This document shows, piece by piece, positions 33,872-41,752 of a stretch of DNA of 64,000 nt. Below the pieces are notes generated by a model that searched no databases, was not told where the DNA came from, and worked only from the letters and a program-made list of their open reading frames with translations. Numbering within the stretch: the first letter of the stretch is position 1; every line of letters begins with the position of its first letter. This DNA comes from Nocardia sp. NBC_01503 (lineage in GTDB: Bacteria; Actinomycetota; Actinomycetes; Mycobacteriales; Mycobacteriaceae): contig NZ_CP109596.1 of NCBI RefSeq assembly GCF_036327755.1, positions 7,688,001-7,752,000 on the forward strand, read 5' to 3'. Position numbers and translations under genes: made by a program.

Positions 33872-34879
33872 TCAGGAGACCGCGGCGGGTTCCTGATCGC
33901 GGGTGGCATACAGGCTGGTCGCGGTAACGGCGGTCAACACCACCACGATGACCAGCAGCGAAGCGACCGTCGGAATGGTCGGCACGCCGGCCCAGACACC
34001 GTGCGCCCAGTGCAGAACCAGTTTCACACCGATGAACCCGAGGATCGCAGCCAGGCCGTAGGCAAGGTGCACCAGTCGTGACAGCGCGGCGTGCAGCACG
34101 AAATACAGTGCGCGCAAACCCAACAGCGCGAACGCGTTGGTGGCGAACACCAGGAACGGATCACCGGTCACGCCGTAGACCGCGGGCACCGAGTCGACCG
34201 CGAACACCAGGTCGGTAACCATGACGGCGGCAACGACCAAGGCCAGCGGGGTCAGGGCGCGCTTTCCCGCCCGCATGACGGTCATGCGGGTGCCCTGGTA
34301 GTCGTCGGTGACCGGCATGAACTTGCGCATCAGCTTGACCGACTTCATGGACGAGATGTCCACGGTCTGCTCGTCACCGCGCACGGTGTCCGCGAGCAGT
34401 TTGATCGCGGTGATCAGCAGGATCGCGCCGAAGAGCAGGAACGCCCAGTCCAGGGTGGCCAAGGCGGCCGCGCCGAGGGCGATGAAGATGCCGCGCAATA
34501 CCAAGGCACCGGCGATACCGAACAACAGCACGCGCTGGGCCAGGGCAGCGGGAACCGCGAACGCCGAGAGCAACAGCATGAACACGAACAGGTTGTCCAC
34601 CGACAGCGATTTCTCGAGCAGATATCCGGTGAAGAATTCCACGCCGGTCGTGGAACCGTTACTGGCCCAAAGGTATACGCCGAACGCGACGGGCAGGGCG
34701 ATATAGAAGACGGTCCACCCGATCGCTTCGCGCATCGAAACCTCGTGCGGGCGACGGGTTATCGCGAAATCGAGCACCAGCAACACCAGGACGACGCCAA
34801 TAGTTCCAGCCCACAACCAGGGCGTGCCAATGGATTCGATAGCGGCGGGACTCGCCAGCAAAGATGCGGCGGTATTCAA
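33872..34879 (-). CDS. TerC-family membrane protein (probable manganese exporter)
   Basis: A TerC/Alx protein of about 335 aa with eight or so helices and the family motifs FFTGYLLEKSLSVDNLFVFM and VMVTDLVFAVDSVPAVYGVT, whose acidic residues bind metal. I prefer the TTG at 34879, five bases after GAGGAGG; the GTG at 34897 would put that site inside the gene and adds six residues. TerC proteins are linked to manganese efflux or metalation of exported proteins. The 5' leader carries features of the yybP-ykoY manganese riboswitch, which supports that role. Confidence 0.87.
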   Translation of the reverse strand: MNTAASLLASPAAIESIGTPWLWAGTIGVVLVLLVLDFAITRRPHEVSMREAIGWTVFYIALPVAFGVYLWASNGSTTGVEFFTGYLLEKSLSVDNLFVFMLLLSAFAVPAALAQRVLLFGIAGALVLRGIFIALGAAALATLDWAFLLFGAILLITAIKLLADTVRGDEQTVDISSMKSVKLMRKFMPVTDDYQGTRMTVMRAGKRALTPLALVVAAVMVTDLVFAVDSVPAVYGVTGDPFLVFATNAFALLGLRALYFVLHAALSRLVHLAYGLAAILGFIGVKLVLHWAHGVWAGVPTIPTVASLLVIVVVLTAVTATSLYATRDQEPAAVS

Positions 34880-34904
34880 CGGAGCCTCCTCAAGCACGGT
34901 TAAA

Positions 34905-35005
34905 CCAGCCTGAGGTCTCCTTCACCCGAACAACCGGGTGACCACCCGGGGACCGCGATGGCGCAGTCCGTATTGACCGGAATGATTCTTGGGAAGTACT
35001 CCCCT
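34905..35005 (-). promoter_or_regulatory. Candidate yybP-ykoY (Mn2+) riboswitch upstream of terC
   Basis: On the minus strand the leader starts with GGGGAGTACTTCCC (34991-35004) and ends with AAGGAGACCTCAGGCTGG (34905-34922), resembling the conserved GGGGAGUA start and the G-rich GAGACCUC 3' part of the yybP-ykoY motif, with hairpins between (for example CCCGGGTGGTCACCCGG-like). This motif often precedes terC genes. The assignment is by eye; a covariance-model search would decide. Confidence 0.55.
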
Positions 35006-35094
35006 CGCCGCCGAGAATAGCCGAGTTTTAGCTCGCTTGTCCAGTTTGTGGTGTGCTGTCGGATTGCTGATGATCTCGTCCGTAGGATCGATTC

Positions 35095-35865
35095 ATGAGC
35101 GAAGCCAAGAAACTGACAGGCAAGACAGCCCTGGTGACCGGCGCCAGCCGAGGCATCGGACGTGCCACCGCCGAACGATTGGCTCGCGACGGGGCAACGG
35201 TCGCAGTGCATTTCGGTCGAAACGATACGGCGGCGAAAGAGGTTGTCGCCGGTATTCACGCAGCGGGCGGTCAAGCGTTCGCCGTGGGTGGCGACCTCAG
35301 CTCGACCGACTACACCGCACTGCTGAACGAGATCGACGCGGGCTTCGCGAACCTCGGCGTACCCGGCGGCCTGGACATCCTGGTCAACAACGCGGGCATC
35401 TCCTCGGTAACGGGCGTGGACGCCATGACGCCCGAGGAGTTCGATCTCCTGTTCGCCACCAATGTCCGCGCTCCCTTCTTTCTGGTCCAAGGGTTGCTGG
35501 ATCGTTTGCGCGAGGGTGGCCGAGTGGTCAATGTGTCCTCGGTCCTGACCCGGGTGGCGATCCCGGATGCGCTGGCGTACACCATGACCAAGGGCGCGAT
35601 CGATTCGTTCACCCGGGTACTCGCGCACCAGCTCGGCCCGCGCGGCATCACCGTCAATGCCGTCTCCCCCGGCTTCACTCTCACCGATATGAACGCCGCA
35701 CTCATCGACAATCCCGATGGACAGCGTGAAGCCTCGGCCAATGTGGCGCTCGGCCGCCTCGGCCGCCCCGCCGATGTCGCCGACGTCGTGGCCTTCCTGG
35801 CCGGAGACGATGCCCGCTGGGTCACCGGACAAACCATCGACGCCAGCGGCGGCACCGCCCTCTGA
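35095..35865 (+). CDS. Short-chain dehydrogenase/reductase (FabG-like)
   Basis: A 256-aa classical SDR. Cofactor motif TGASRGIG at residues 15-22, NNAG at 98-101, catalytic Ser in VSS (148-149), and Y162-TMT-K166. Arg/His in the second strand region (HFGRND) suggests NADP preference. The C-terminus WVTGQTIDASGGTAL is standard. It stands alone between the divergent terC gene and the convergent Pr6Pr gene, with a strong terminator after it. The substrate is unknown. Confidence 0.9.
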   Translation: MSEAKKLTGKTALVTGASRGIGRATAERLARDGATVAVHFGRNDTAAKEVVAGIHAAGGQAFAVGGDLSSTDYTALLNEIDAGFANLGVPGGLDILVNNAGISSVTGVDAMTPEEFDLLFATNVRAPFFLVQGLLDRLREGGRVVNVSSVLTRVAIPDALAYTMTKGAIDSFTRVLAHQLGPRGITVNAVSPGFTLTDMNAALIDNPDGQREASANVALGRLGRPADVADVVAFLAGDDARWVTGQTIDASGGTAL

Positions 35866-35871
35866 AACGCA

Positions 35872-35907
35872 CTTCGGGATCCGCACCGACCGGTGCGGAT
35901 CCCGAAG
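35872..35907. terminator. Bidirectional terminator hairpin
   Basis: CTTCGGGATCCGCACC pairs perfectly with GGTGCGGATCCCGAAG around a short GACC-type loop. It lies between the convergent SDR and Pr6Pr genes. Confidence 0.8.
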
Positions 35908-35950
35908 CAGGCTCGATGAGAACACGCTCGACATCTCCGAAGCCGAGAAG

Positions 35951-36649
35951 TCAGGAATGTGTCTCCGCGGGCACAACAGTGGTGGCTTGCTTGGCCGACA
36001 GGCGTTTGTCGATCCAGGCAGCACCGGCCGCGAGCGCGACGAACAGCAACCCGATCCACAGGCCGTTGATGAGTACGCGCAGGTATCCCAGGGCGTGCAC
36101 GTCCGCGAACGGGTAGGGGTACCAGTCCGAGGCCAGCGGGCCGCGGATGACGGTGAAGATCATGTAGGCGAGCGGGAACAGAACCGTCAGCTTCACGATC
36201 CGCGCCGAGGTCAGCCCCCGTGGCCCGAACGCGAGCCAGCCCACGACGGTCATGACCGGCACCACCGTGTGCAAGAGTTGATCGGCGGCCAGCGCCCAAC
36301 TGTCCAACCGGAACAGATTGCTGAGCGCGACGTGGTAAACCAGCCCGGTGACCGTGATCGCCACGAGCCCGATCAGCCGGAACACCGCGAACACCGTCGA
36401 GGACCGATTCCGATCGAGCGCGAGCAGCAAACTCGTCACGCCCACGATCAGATTCGACTGCACGGTGAAGAACGCGAAGACGTTCAGCGCTCGCGCAATT
36501 GGGCTACCACCGAACTTCTGGAACAACTCGCCCGTCTCGGCGATCATCGGCATGTGGTTCTGCCAAGCCAGCACCACCTGCATGACCACGCCCACAACAA
36601 CACACGCGGCAGTCACCACGAACCAGGCACGCGCCCATTTCACATCCAT
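35951..36649 (-). CDS. Pr6Pr-type integral membrane protein
   Basis: A 232-aa protein with six hydrophobic helices, for example WFVVTAACVVVGVVMQVVL, FFTVQSNLIVGVTSLLLAL and LINGLWIGLLFVALAAGAAW. The phrases FFTVQSN, GLVYHVAL, HTVVPVMTVVGWLAFGPR and DWYPYPFADVHALGY are characteristic of the Pr6Pr family of actinobacterial membrane proteins (FAR-17a/AIG1-like fold). Function is unknown. The chosen ATG removes a poorly conserved 100-residue extension. No neighbour suggests a role. Confidence 0.8.
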   Translation of the reverse strand: MDVKWARAWFVVTAACVVVGVVMQVVLAWQNHMPMIAETGELFQKFGGSPIARALNVFAFFTVQSNLIVGVTSLLLALDRNRSSTVFAVFRLIGLVAITVTGLVYHVALSNLFRLDSWALAADQLLHTVVPVMTVVGWLAFGPRGLTSARIVKLTVLFPLAYMIFTVIRGPLASDWYPYPFADVHALGYLRVLINGLWIGLLFVALAAGAAWIDKRLSAKQATTVVPAETHS

Positions 36650-36817
36650 GGGCCGAACCCTATCCGCTGAGCATCCACGCACACGCCCCATCGCCTGCCG
36701 GCAGCTGAACGGCGCGGCGACTACGGGCAGTCGGTGGCGCAGACTCGAATTATTGAACTTGGCCACCGGATTCGACGCGCAGGCATGCATCGACGGATGT
36801 AGGCGACCGGACGAGAC

Positions 36818-37039
36818 ATGATCCCCCGAACACGTTTGGACCTCACGCAGCAGCGCGCCGACGGCCCGAGCGGTATCCCGAACTATTGGACAATCAACGC
36901 CGCCGCAACTTCGTTGCCGGTGAAGGTTCCCCGCCTCAGCGGATACGAGCACTTCGACCCCACCGACTCAACCGTGACCCTCGACGGCACATCGTTGCCG
37001 GTGTTCAGATGGGCGTACCGCACCCGCATCGCCGAATAG
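36818..37039 (+). CDS. Possible small hypothetical protein, 73 aa
   Basis: An ATG-started frame with strongly GC-biased third positions and a well-behaved translation (MIPRTRLDLTQQRADGPSGI ... TVTLDGTSLPVFRWAYRTRI). There is no good ribosome binding site. It could be an intact small protein or the remains of a longer gene. No family is recognised. Confidence 0.4.
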   Translation: MIPRTRLDLTQQRADGPSGIPNYWTINAAATSLPVKVPRLSGYEHFDPTDSTVTLDGTSLPVFRWAYRTRIAE

Positions 37040-37248
37040 TACTGACAGGCCCAGGATTACAGACGCGGCTATGCCTGAAAGGTCTGCCCCCTGCGTGTCA
37101 TCGACACGCGTATTCGAGCATTCGGTGTCACATCGCCTGCGGGAATCGTTCAGCACGACTATTCAGTAAGGCAATCGTGACCGACGTCGTAAACCGCCGC
37201 GCCGCAGGGGCTGACCGGAGAGGACAGCAGCTCTGAGAATCGATTGCG

Positions 37249-37455
37249 CTACTTGCGCCAGCAACTCACGGCCAGGGCGGTGATCTGTTCGGTCGCACCA
37301 ACCTCCTTCAGCGCTCGCAGCCGCCAGGCCACGATGTTCGGGATTTCCAGGGCGGCGTCGGCGGCTAGGCAGTCGGCCAGGGCGATGATGTCCTCGATCG
37401 CACCGACCTCCTTCAGTACGTGCAACAGTCGAATTTCGGTGTTCGGTGATGTCAA
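37249..37455 (-). pseudogene. Fragment of an actinobacterial Leu/Ala-rich repeat protein
   Basis: The translation contains two copies of LKEVGAxExIxALA about 39 residues apart (LLHVLKEVGAIEDIIALAD and LRALKEVGATEQITALA). This resembles long actinobacterial proteins built from tandem LREAGAxxQVxALA-type helical repeats, which are usually many hundred residues long. Here only about one and a half repeats remain in 68 aa. It is probably a decayed gene; a small intact protein is less likely. Confidence 0.45.
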
Positions 37456-37608
37456 ACGGCGATCAGGCGGTCCTCAGCCGTTCGACGGCGGTAGTGAACC
37501 TGCGCATCCCGACACCTCCGGTGAAGGGGTAGCCACGTCCTTTCGGCACCGCAGCCGATCCCGTGCAATACGCACGCGGCTGGACGCCAGCGCCCGAGTG
37601 CGCGGGGC

Positions 37609-38406
37609 TCAAATCGGAAGATCGCCGGGCCGCAGACGTACGGGCTGGTCAGCGATGAGGCTGTTGTACAACATGCTGAGATCCAGAGAATCAGCTGCGC
37701 TCTTCTTCGGGCGCGCGCTGCGATCGACCTGGCGATGGAGAGCCTCCATCTTCTCGTCGAGCTGAGTGGCCACCTCGGCCGCCTGGGCGAGGTCGCTGCG
37801 AAGGTTCGGGGGAACCTCGCCTTGATATTTGTAGTAGATCTTGTGTTCGAGGCTGGCCCAGAAATCCATCGCGATAGTGCGGATCTGGATCTCGACCGGT
37901 ATTGGTTGGGTCCGGTCGGAACGAAACACCGGAATCGACACGATCAAGTGCAGGCTCCGGTATCCGTTCGGTTTGCGGTTGGAGATGTAGTCGCGCTCCT
38001 CCAGAACCGTAATGTCCTCCTGGCCCGCCAACATATCCCTGATCGTGCCGATATCGGAGATGAAGCTACAAACCACCCGAACCCCGGCGATATCAAGCAC
38101 GTTCTCCCGGATCGCCGCCAGGTTCATCGCGTAGTTTTTGCGCCGAACCTTCTCCAGCACGCTTTCAGGGGACTTGAGCCGCGATCCGACGTGCTCGATG
38201 GGGTTGTACTCGTGCGCGTTGTTGAAGTCCTCACGCAGGATATTGATTTTGGTCGTGACCTCGTCGATCGCGAACTTGTAGCCGAGCATGAAATCCACGA
38301 ACTGCTCTCTGAGCACCCGGAGGTCGTCGATGCCGACCTGCTGTCGGTTGCCAAGCAGGCCGTCGTCAATGATGTGGTCCAGTTGCCAGGGTTTCATTGA
38401 GTTCAT
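37609..38406 (-). CDS. Small alarmone synthetase (RelA/SpoT domain)
   Basis: A 265-aa single-domain (p)ppGpp synthetase. Motifs: SPESVLEKVRRKNY, DIAGVRVVCSFISDI, the ATP/GTP-binding NRKPNGYRSLHLIV, and VEIQIRTIAMDFWASLEHKI. It lacks the hydrolase, TGS and ACT domains of long Rel, so it matches the small YjbM/YwaC-type synthetases; cytoplasmic. The C-terminal helix (EKMEALHRQV) is the usual tetramer-forming element. It stands alone, with no adjacent hydrolase or toxin-antitoxin partner. Confidence 0.9.
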   Translation of the reverse strand: MNSMKPWQLDHIIDDGLLGNRQQVGIDDLRVLREQFVDFMLGYKFAIDEVTTKINILREDFNNAHEYNPIEHVGSRLKSPESVLEKVRRKNYAMNLAAIRENVLDIAGVRVVCSFISDIGTIRDMLAGQEDITVLEERDYISNRKPNGYRSLHLIVSIPVFRSDRTQPIPVEIQIRTIAMDFWASLEHKIYYKYQGEVPPNLRSDLAQAAEVATQLDEKMEALHRQVDRSARPKKSAADSLDLSMLYNSLIADQPVRLRPGDLPI

Positions 38407-38791
38407 TGTGCCTTTGGCACACTACGAACGCCGCAGCCGGTGCGGTGTTGACCGACCCGCCTGGTCCAGAGCTTGGCCGAGCGGTGGTGACCGAGGGGGA
38501 GGGATTGGATCACTCCGGACCGCGAGTGCAAACAGCGGTGGGCACGAAACTACCGGTGCATAAGACCTCAGCAGACCTCAGCCGGGTGACGAGACGGGCC
38601 CCGGAGGGTGGACCAATTGAGGGATCTCGTCAGTCCGACTTCCTTCTTCGCAACATCCAGTGGATCGAGCTGTGTGGGCACTACCGGTAGCGGTCGACGC
38701 GAACTGAGCACCACCGAGGCCGTGAGCACGACTGAGCGGTCCCCGATGACGAGACCACCCGGGTATAGAGCCAGGTGATTTCGTACCGTGT
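38407..38791. other. Intergenic gap
   Basis: About 385 bases between the alarmone synthetase and the IS3 remnant. I see no gene, repeat or RNA. It may include the decayed end of the insertion sequence. Confidence 0.4.
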
Positions 38792-39655
38792 TCAGTTGGT
38801 CCCGCAGGCCACCGGATGGTGGGTGTGAGTGCAGGCCGCAGAGTACTCGGCCGGCGTCAGGTATCCCAGCGCCGAATGTCGGTGCCGCCGATTGTGGTCG
38901 ATCTTGAAGTCGCCGATCACCACCCGCGCCTCGAGCAGACTGGTCCAGTGGTTGCGGTTGAGGCACTCGGTCCGCAGCCGCCGGTTGAACGATTCGACGA
39001 AGCCGTTGTTCCAGGGTGTGCCCGGTGGAATGTAGGAGATCCCGACCCGGTCGGCGCAAAACCTTTGCAGAGCATGGGAAATCATCTCCGGGCCGTTGTC
39101 ATCCGCAGTACCCTCGGCGGGCCGCCGGGGCGGTGAAAACTTTCTCCAACTCGGCGACCAGCCGGTCGGCTGTGATCGACTGTTCCACCACGTGCAGCAG
39201 GGATTCGCGGGTGTGTTCGTCGATCATCGATGCGATCTTCACCGCCCGGCCGTCGGTGGTGGAGTCGAACTGGAAATCCAACGCCCACACTACTTTCGGG
39301 GCATCGGCCTCGACCGGCGGGACCGAGAAACCCCGGCCCGTTTGCGAGGATGGTGTTCGCGGACCTGTAGGCCCTCCTCGCGCCAAAGACGGTGGATCTT
39401 CTTGATGTTGACCCCTGCGCCCTCGTCGAACCGCAGGGCCGCACAGGCGCGGCGGAACCCGTGCCCCTGATTCTTGACCGCGTACGAGCGCAGCCACGCC
39501 CGCAAACCAGCGTCCGGATCGGTCGGGGTGTCCTTGATCGGCAACCGCCGATGCGTCGACCGATTCAGCCCAACGACCTTGCACGCGAACCGTTCCGACA
39601 TCCTCTTGCACTCACGAAGCATGTCCACGGCGCGGCGCTTGGCTGCTGGGCTCGT
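38792..39655 (-). mobile_element. Degenerate IS3-family transposase (orfB remnant)
   Basis: Read across frames, this is an IS3-group OrfB. It begins SPAAKRRAVDMLRECKRMSE then FACKVVGLNRSTHRRLP; the HTH_21 region HGFRRACAALRFDE follows. A frameshift near 39300 leads to APKVVWALDFQFDSTTDGRA, carrying the first Asp of the DDE triad. A second frameshift near 39090 restores DNGPEMISHALQRFC (second Asp) and GTPWNNGFVESFNRRLRTEC (Glu), with the typical end RHRHSALGYLTPAEY. OrfA is absent. Inverted termini were not found. Two frameshifts make it inactive. Confidence 0.85.
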
Positions 39656-39949
39656 TCTCGTTGTGTTCGTGGAGCTTTCATCTCCTCGGAGGAGCTTGTC
39701 ATGCCTCTGAGTCCGGCTCTCCTAATCCCGACATCCCGCTCACCGACCCGCGGTAACTCATCGCGAGCGTGCCCGCGATGCTCGGACTCACCCCGGAACG
39801 GTCACTGATGTCGTCGTGCTCGCCGCGCAGGCGACACCCCCTTTGCGCACAAGTCACTTTGGTTGGGGCAGTCCCAACTGCCGCAATCGACCTATGGCCG
39901 GGTTCACCCGGCCCGCCGTATTTGCTTGACTGGGATGTCAGGTGGTCGG

Positions 39950-41041
39950 TTAGGGGCTGACCAGTCGCTCGTATCGTGGCCGGAGGCGGTAGGTGCGTTT
40001 CTTCTTGGAGGGGTCGTCTACTTCGAGGAAGTCGTCGTCTATCCAACTGCGTATCAGGGTGTTTGCTGTGCGGGGACTGATGCCCAGGTGTGTGGCGATG
40101 TGGGAACTGGTGACTATCGCGCTGTCGCGGAAGAGTTCCAGGGCGCGTCGTTGACGCGGGTCGAGCTGTCTCAGTGCCGCGGTGTCGTCGGTGTGACGGT
40201 TTCCCGGTGTCTGGGCGACGTCGGTGGCTCGGGTGCGTACCGAACCGAGGGCTTGGGCCATGCTGTCGCAGAAGAAGTTCAGGAAGCCGGTGAGGTCGGC
40301 TTCGGCCCGGCCGAGGTAGTAGTTGTGCGAGGGACCGACGGTCAGTGCCGCGTAGTAGCCGGCGAGGTTACGGGCGTAGTGCTCGTCGAGGGAGTAAATG
40401 CCTTTGAGCCCGTAGCCCGCTCGGTGCAGGACGAGCGTAGTGAGCAGGCGGGCGGTGCGGCCGTTGCCGTCGTAATACGGATGGATCGTGGCGTACTGGT
40501 AGTGGGTCAGCGCCGCGACCAGTGGTGCGGGCAGATCGTGTTCGGCCATGCGGGTGTTGATCCACGCGAACAGGTCCGACATCAGTTCGGGAACATCGGG
40601 TGCCTCTGGTGGCATGTAGACCACACGGCCGTTAACTGCTTCGCGAATCTCGTTCTGGCCGGGCCGGTACGGTGTCGGTGTCCGTTTGCCGGTCATGACG
40701 AATCCGTGGACCCGCCGGAGTTCGACTTCATCGATCGGGCCGCCCTCGATCGCCAGGGATTCGATGTGTTCGAGGGCGCGGTAGTAGTTTCGGACTTCGG
40801 CTTCGTCGCGTTCTCGGCCCGGAAAATGGGCTCCGGCAAGGGCTTTCGCGACCTGTGCCTGGGTCAGCCGGTTTCCCTCGATCTGGGTGGAGTAGTGGGT
40901 TGCCGCCAGTCGTGCGGTCTCTCGCAGACCTGCGAGTACGTCGACATTGATCGGTAGTTCCATGATCGCCTGGCGGTCTGCCTCGATGGCCATCAGCGAA
41001 GTCGCGGCAGCAGGGGTGATCGTGAAGTTCGGCTGGAACAT
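39950..41041 (-). CDS. Fic-domain protein 2 (class II architecture)
   Basis: A 363-aa Fic protein with the active-site motif HPYYDGNGRTAR at about residues 187-198 and the inhibitory segment S-TQI-EGN at 51-57 upstream, as in class II Fic AMP-transferases. The C-terminal 90 residues form a winged helix (IVTSSHIATHLGISPRTANTLI) ending SKKKRTYRLRPRYE. It is clearly different in sequence from the Fic protein at 7434-8564, so it is not a recent duplicate. No ribosome binding site is visible; the message may be leaderless. A GGTCCA array lies about 130 bp upstream and the intact tRNA-Pro beyond it. Confidence 0.9.
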   Translation of the reverse strand: MFQPNFTITPAAATSLMAIEADRQAIMELPINVDVLAGLRETARLAATHYSTQIEGNRLTQAQVAKALAGAHFPGRERDEAEVRNYYRALEHIESLAIEGGPIDEVELRRVHGFVMTGKRTPTPYRPGQNEIREAVNGRVVYMPPEAPDVPELMSDLFAWINTRMAEHDLPAPLVAALTHYQYATIHPYYDGNGRTARLLTTLVLHRAGYGLKGIYSLDEHYARNLAGYYAALTVGPSHNYYLGRAEADLTGFLNFFCDSMAQALGSVRTRATDVAQTPGNRHTDDTAALRQLDPRQRRALELFRDSAIVTSSHIATHLGISPRTANTLIRSWIDDDFLEVDDPSKKKRTYRLRPRYERLVSP

Positions 41042-41168
41042 CGGACCAGTTTACCGATAAATTGTGAACATTGCGTCTTTAAAGCGTGTTTATTTGCCTG
41101 ATAACGCACCCGGATGAGCCTGGTGGCCAGGCCACCCGATCGGTGCCCGGGTCCGCTCTAGACGCTTA

Positions 41169-41208
41169 TGGACCGATCCTGGACCAGCGCTGGTCCACGA
41201 TCGGTCCA
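41169..41208. promoter_or_regulatory. Palindromic array of phased GGTCCA half-sites (Fic 2)
   Basis: TGGACC at 41169 and 41180 are 11 bp apart; GGTCCA at 41192 and 41203 are 11 bp apart in inverted orientation. The inner pair CTGGACCAGCGCTGGTCCA is almost continuous. This is a fourfold site with helical phasing, matching the arrangement before the first Fic gene. Confidence 0.7.
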
Positions 41209-41356
41209 CAGAACAGTGGTGACCGCGCGGTGCAGAATAGCGACCCCACCTGGGAGGATGCCGGACTTGACGCCACATCGCCGTGAACTCGAACGGTGCC
41301 ATCGCAACGCCTAAGGCGCGAAAGCTGAAGTAGCAGAATATGTTTCACCATCCGCG

Positions 41357-41377
41357 CACTTGACAGCGAGTCAAGTG
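41357..41377. repeat. Palindrome resembling the tRNA-Pro anticodon stem (right copy)
   Basis: CACTTGAC-AGCGA-GTCAAGTG has 8-bp stems identical to those around the tRNA anticodon loop (CACTTGAC-CCCCA-GTCAAGTG). Its loop differs. It parallels 8760-8778. Confidence 0.65.
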
Positions 41378-41459
41378 CTCAACCCGAGAGTGAAATGCCT
41401 GGTCAGGGCATTTTCGATTGACTCAGGCGCTCCGGAAATGCGTAGCATTCGCCCCAATT

Positions 41460-41579
<120 letters not shown>

Positions 41580-41752
41580 TTGCACTCCGCTTCGCTTCGT
41601 GCTCGATGAGATTACATCAGCACCCCCCGGTTCCTCCAAATCGGCTGGTTCTGGGCGATTCCACCGGCGGTGAGCGGGTGGGGCGGCGACACCGGGGAGG
41701 TGTGGACTCGCGGTGCCGGGGGTTGGGGTGGGGGCGCTGTCAGGATGGGGCG

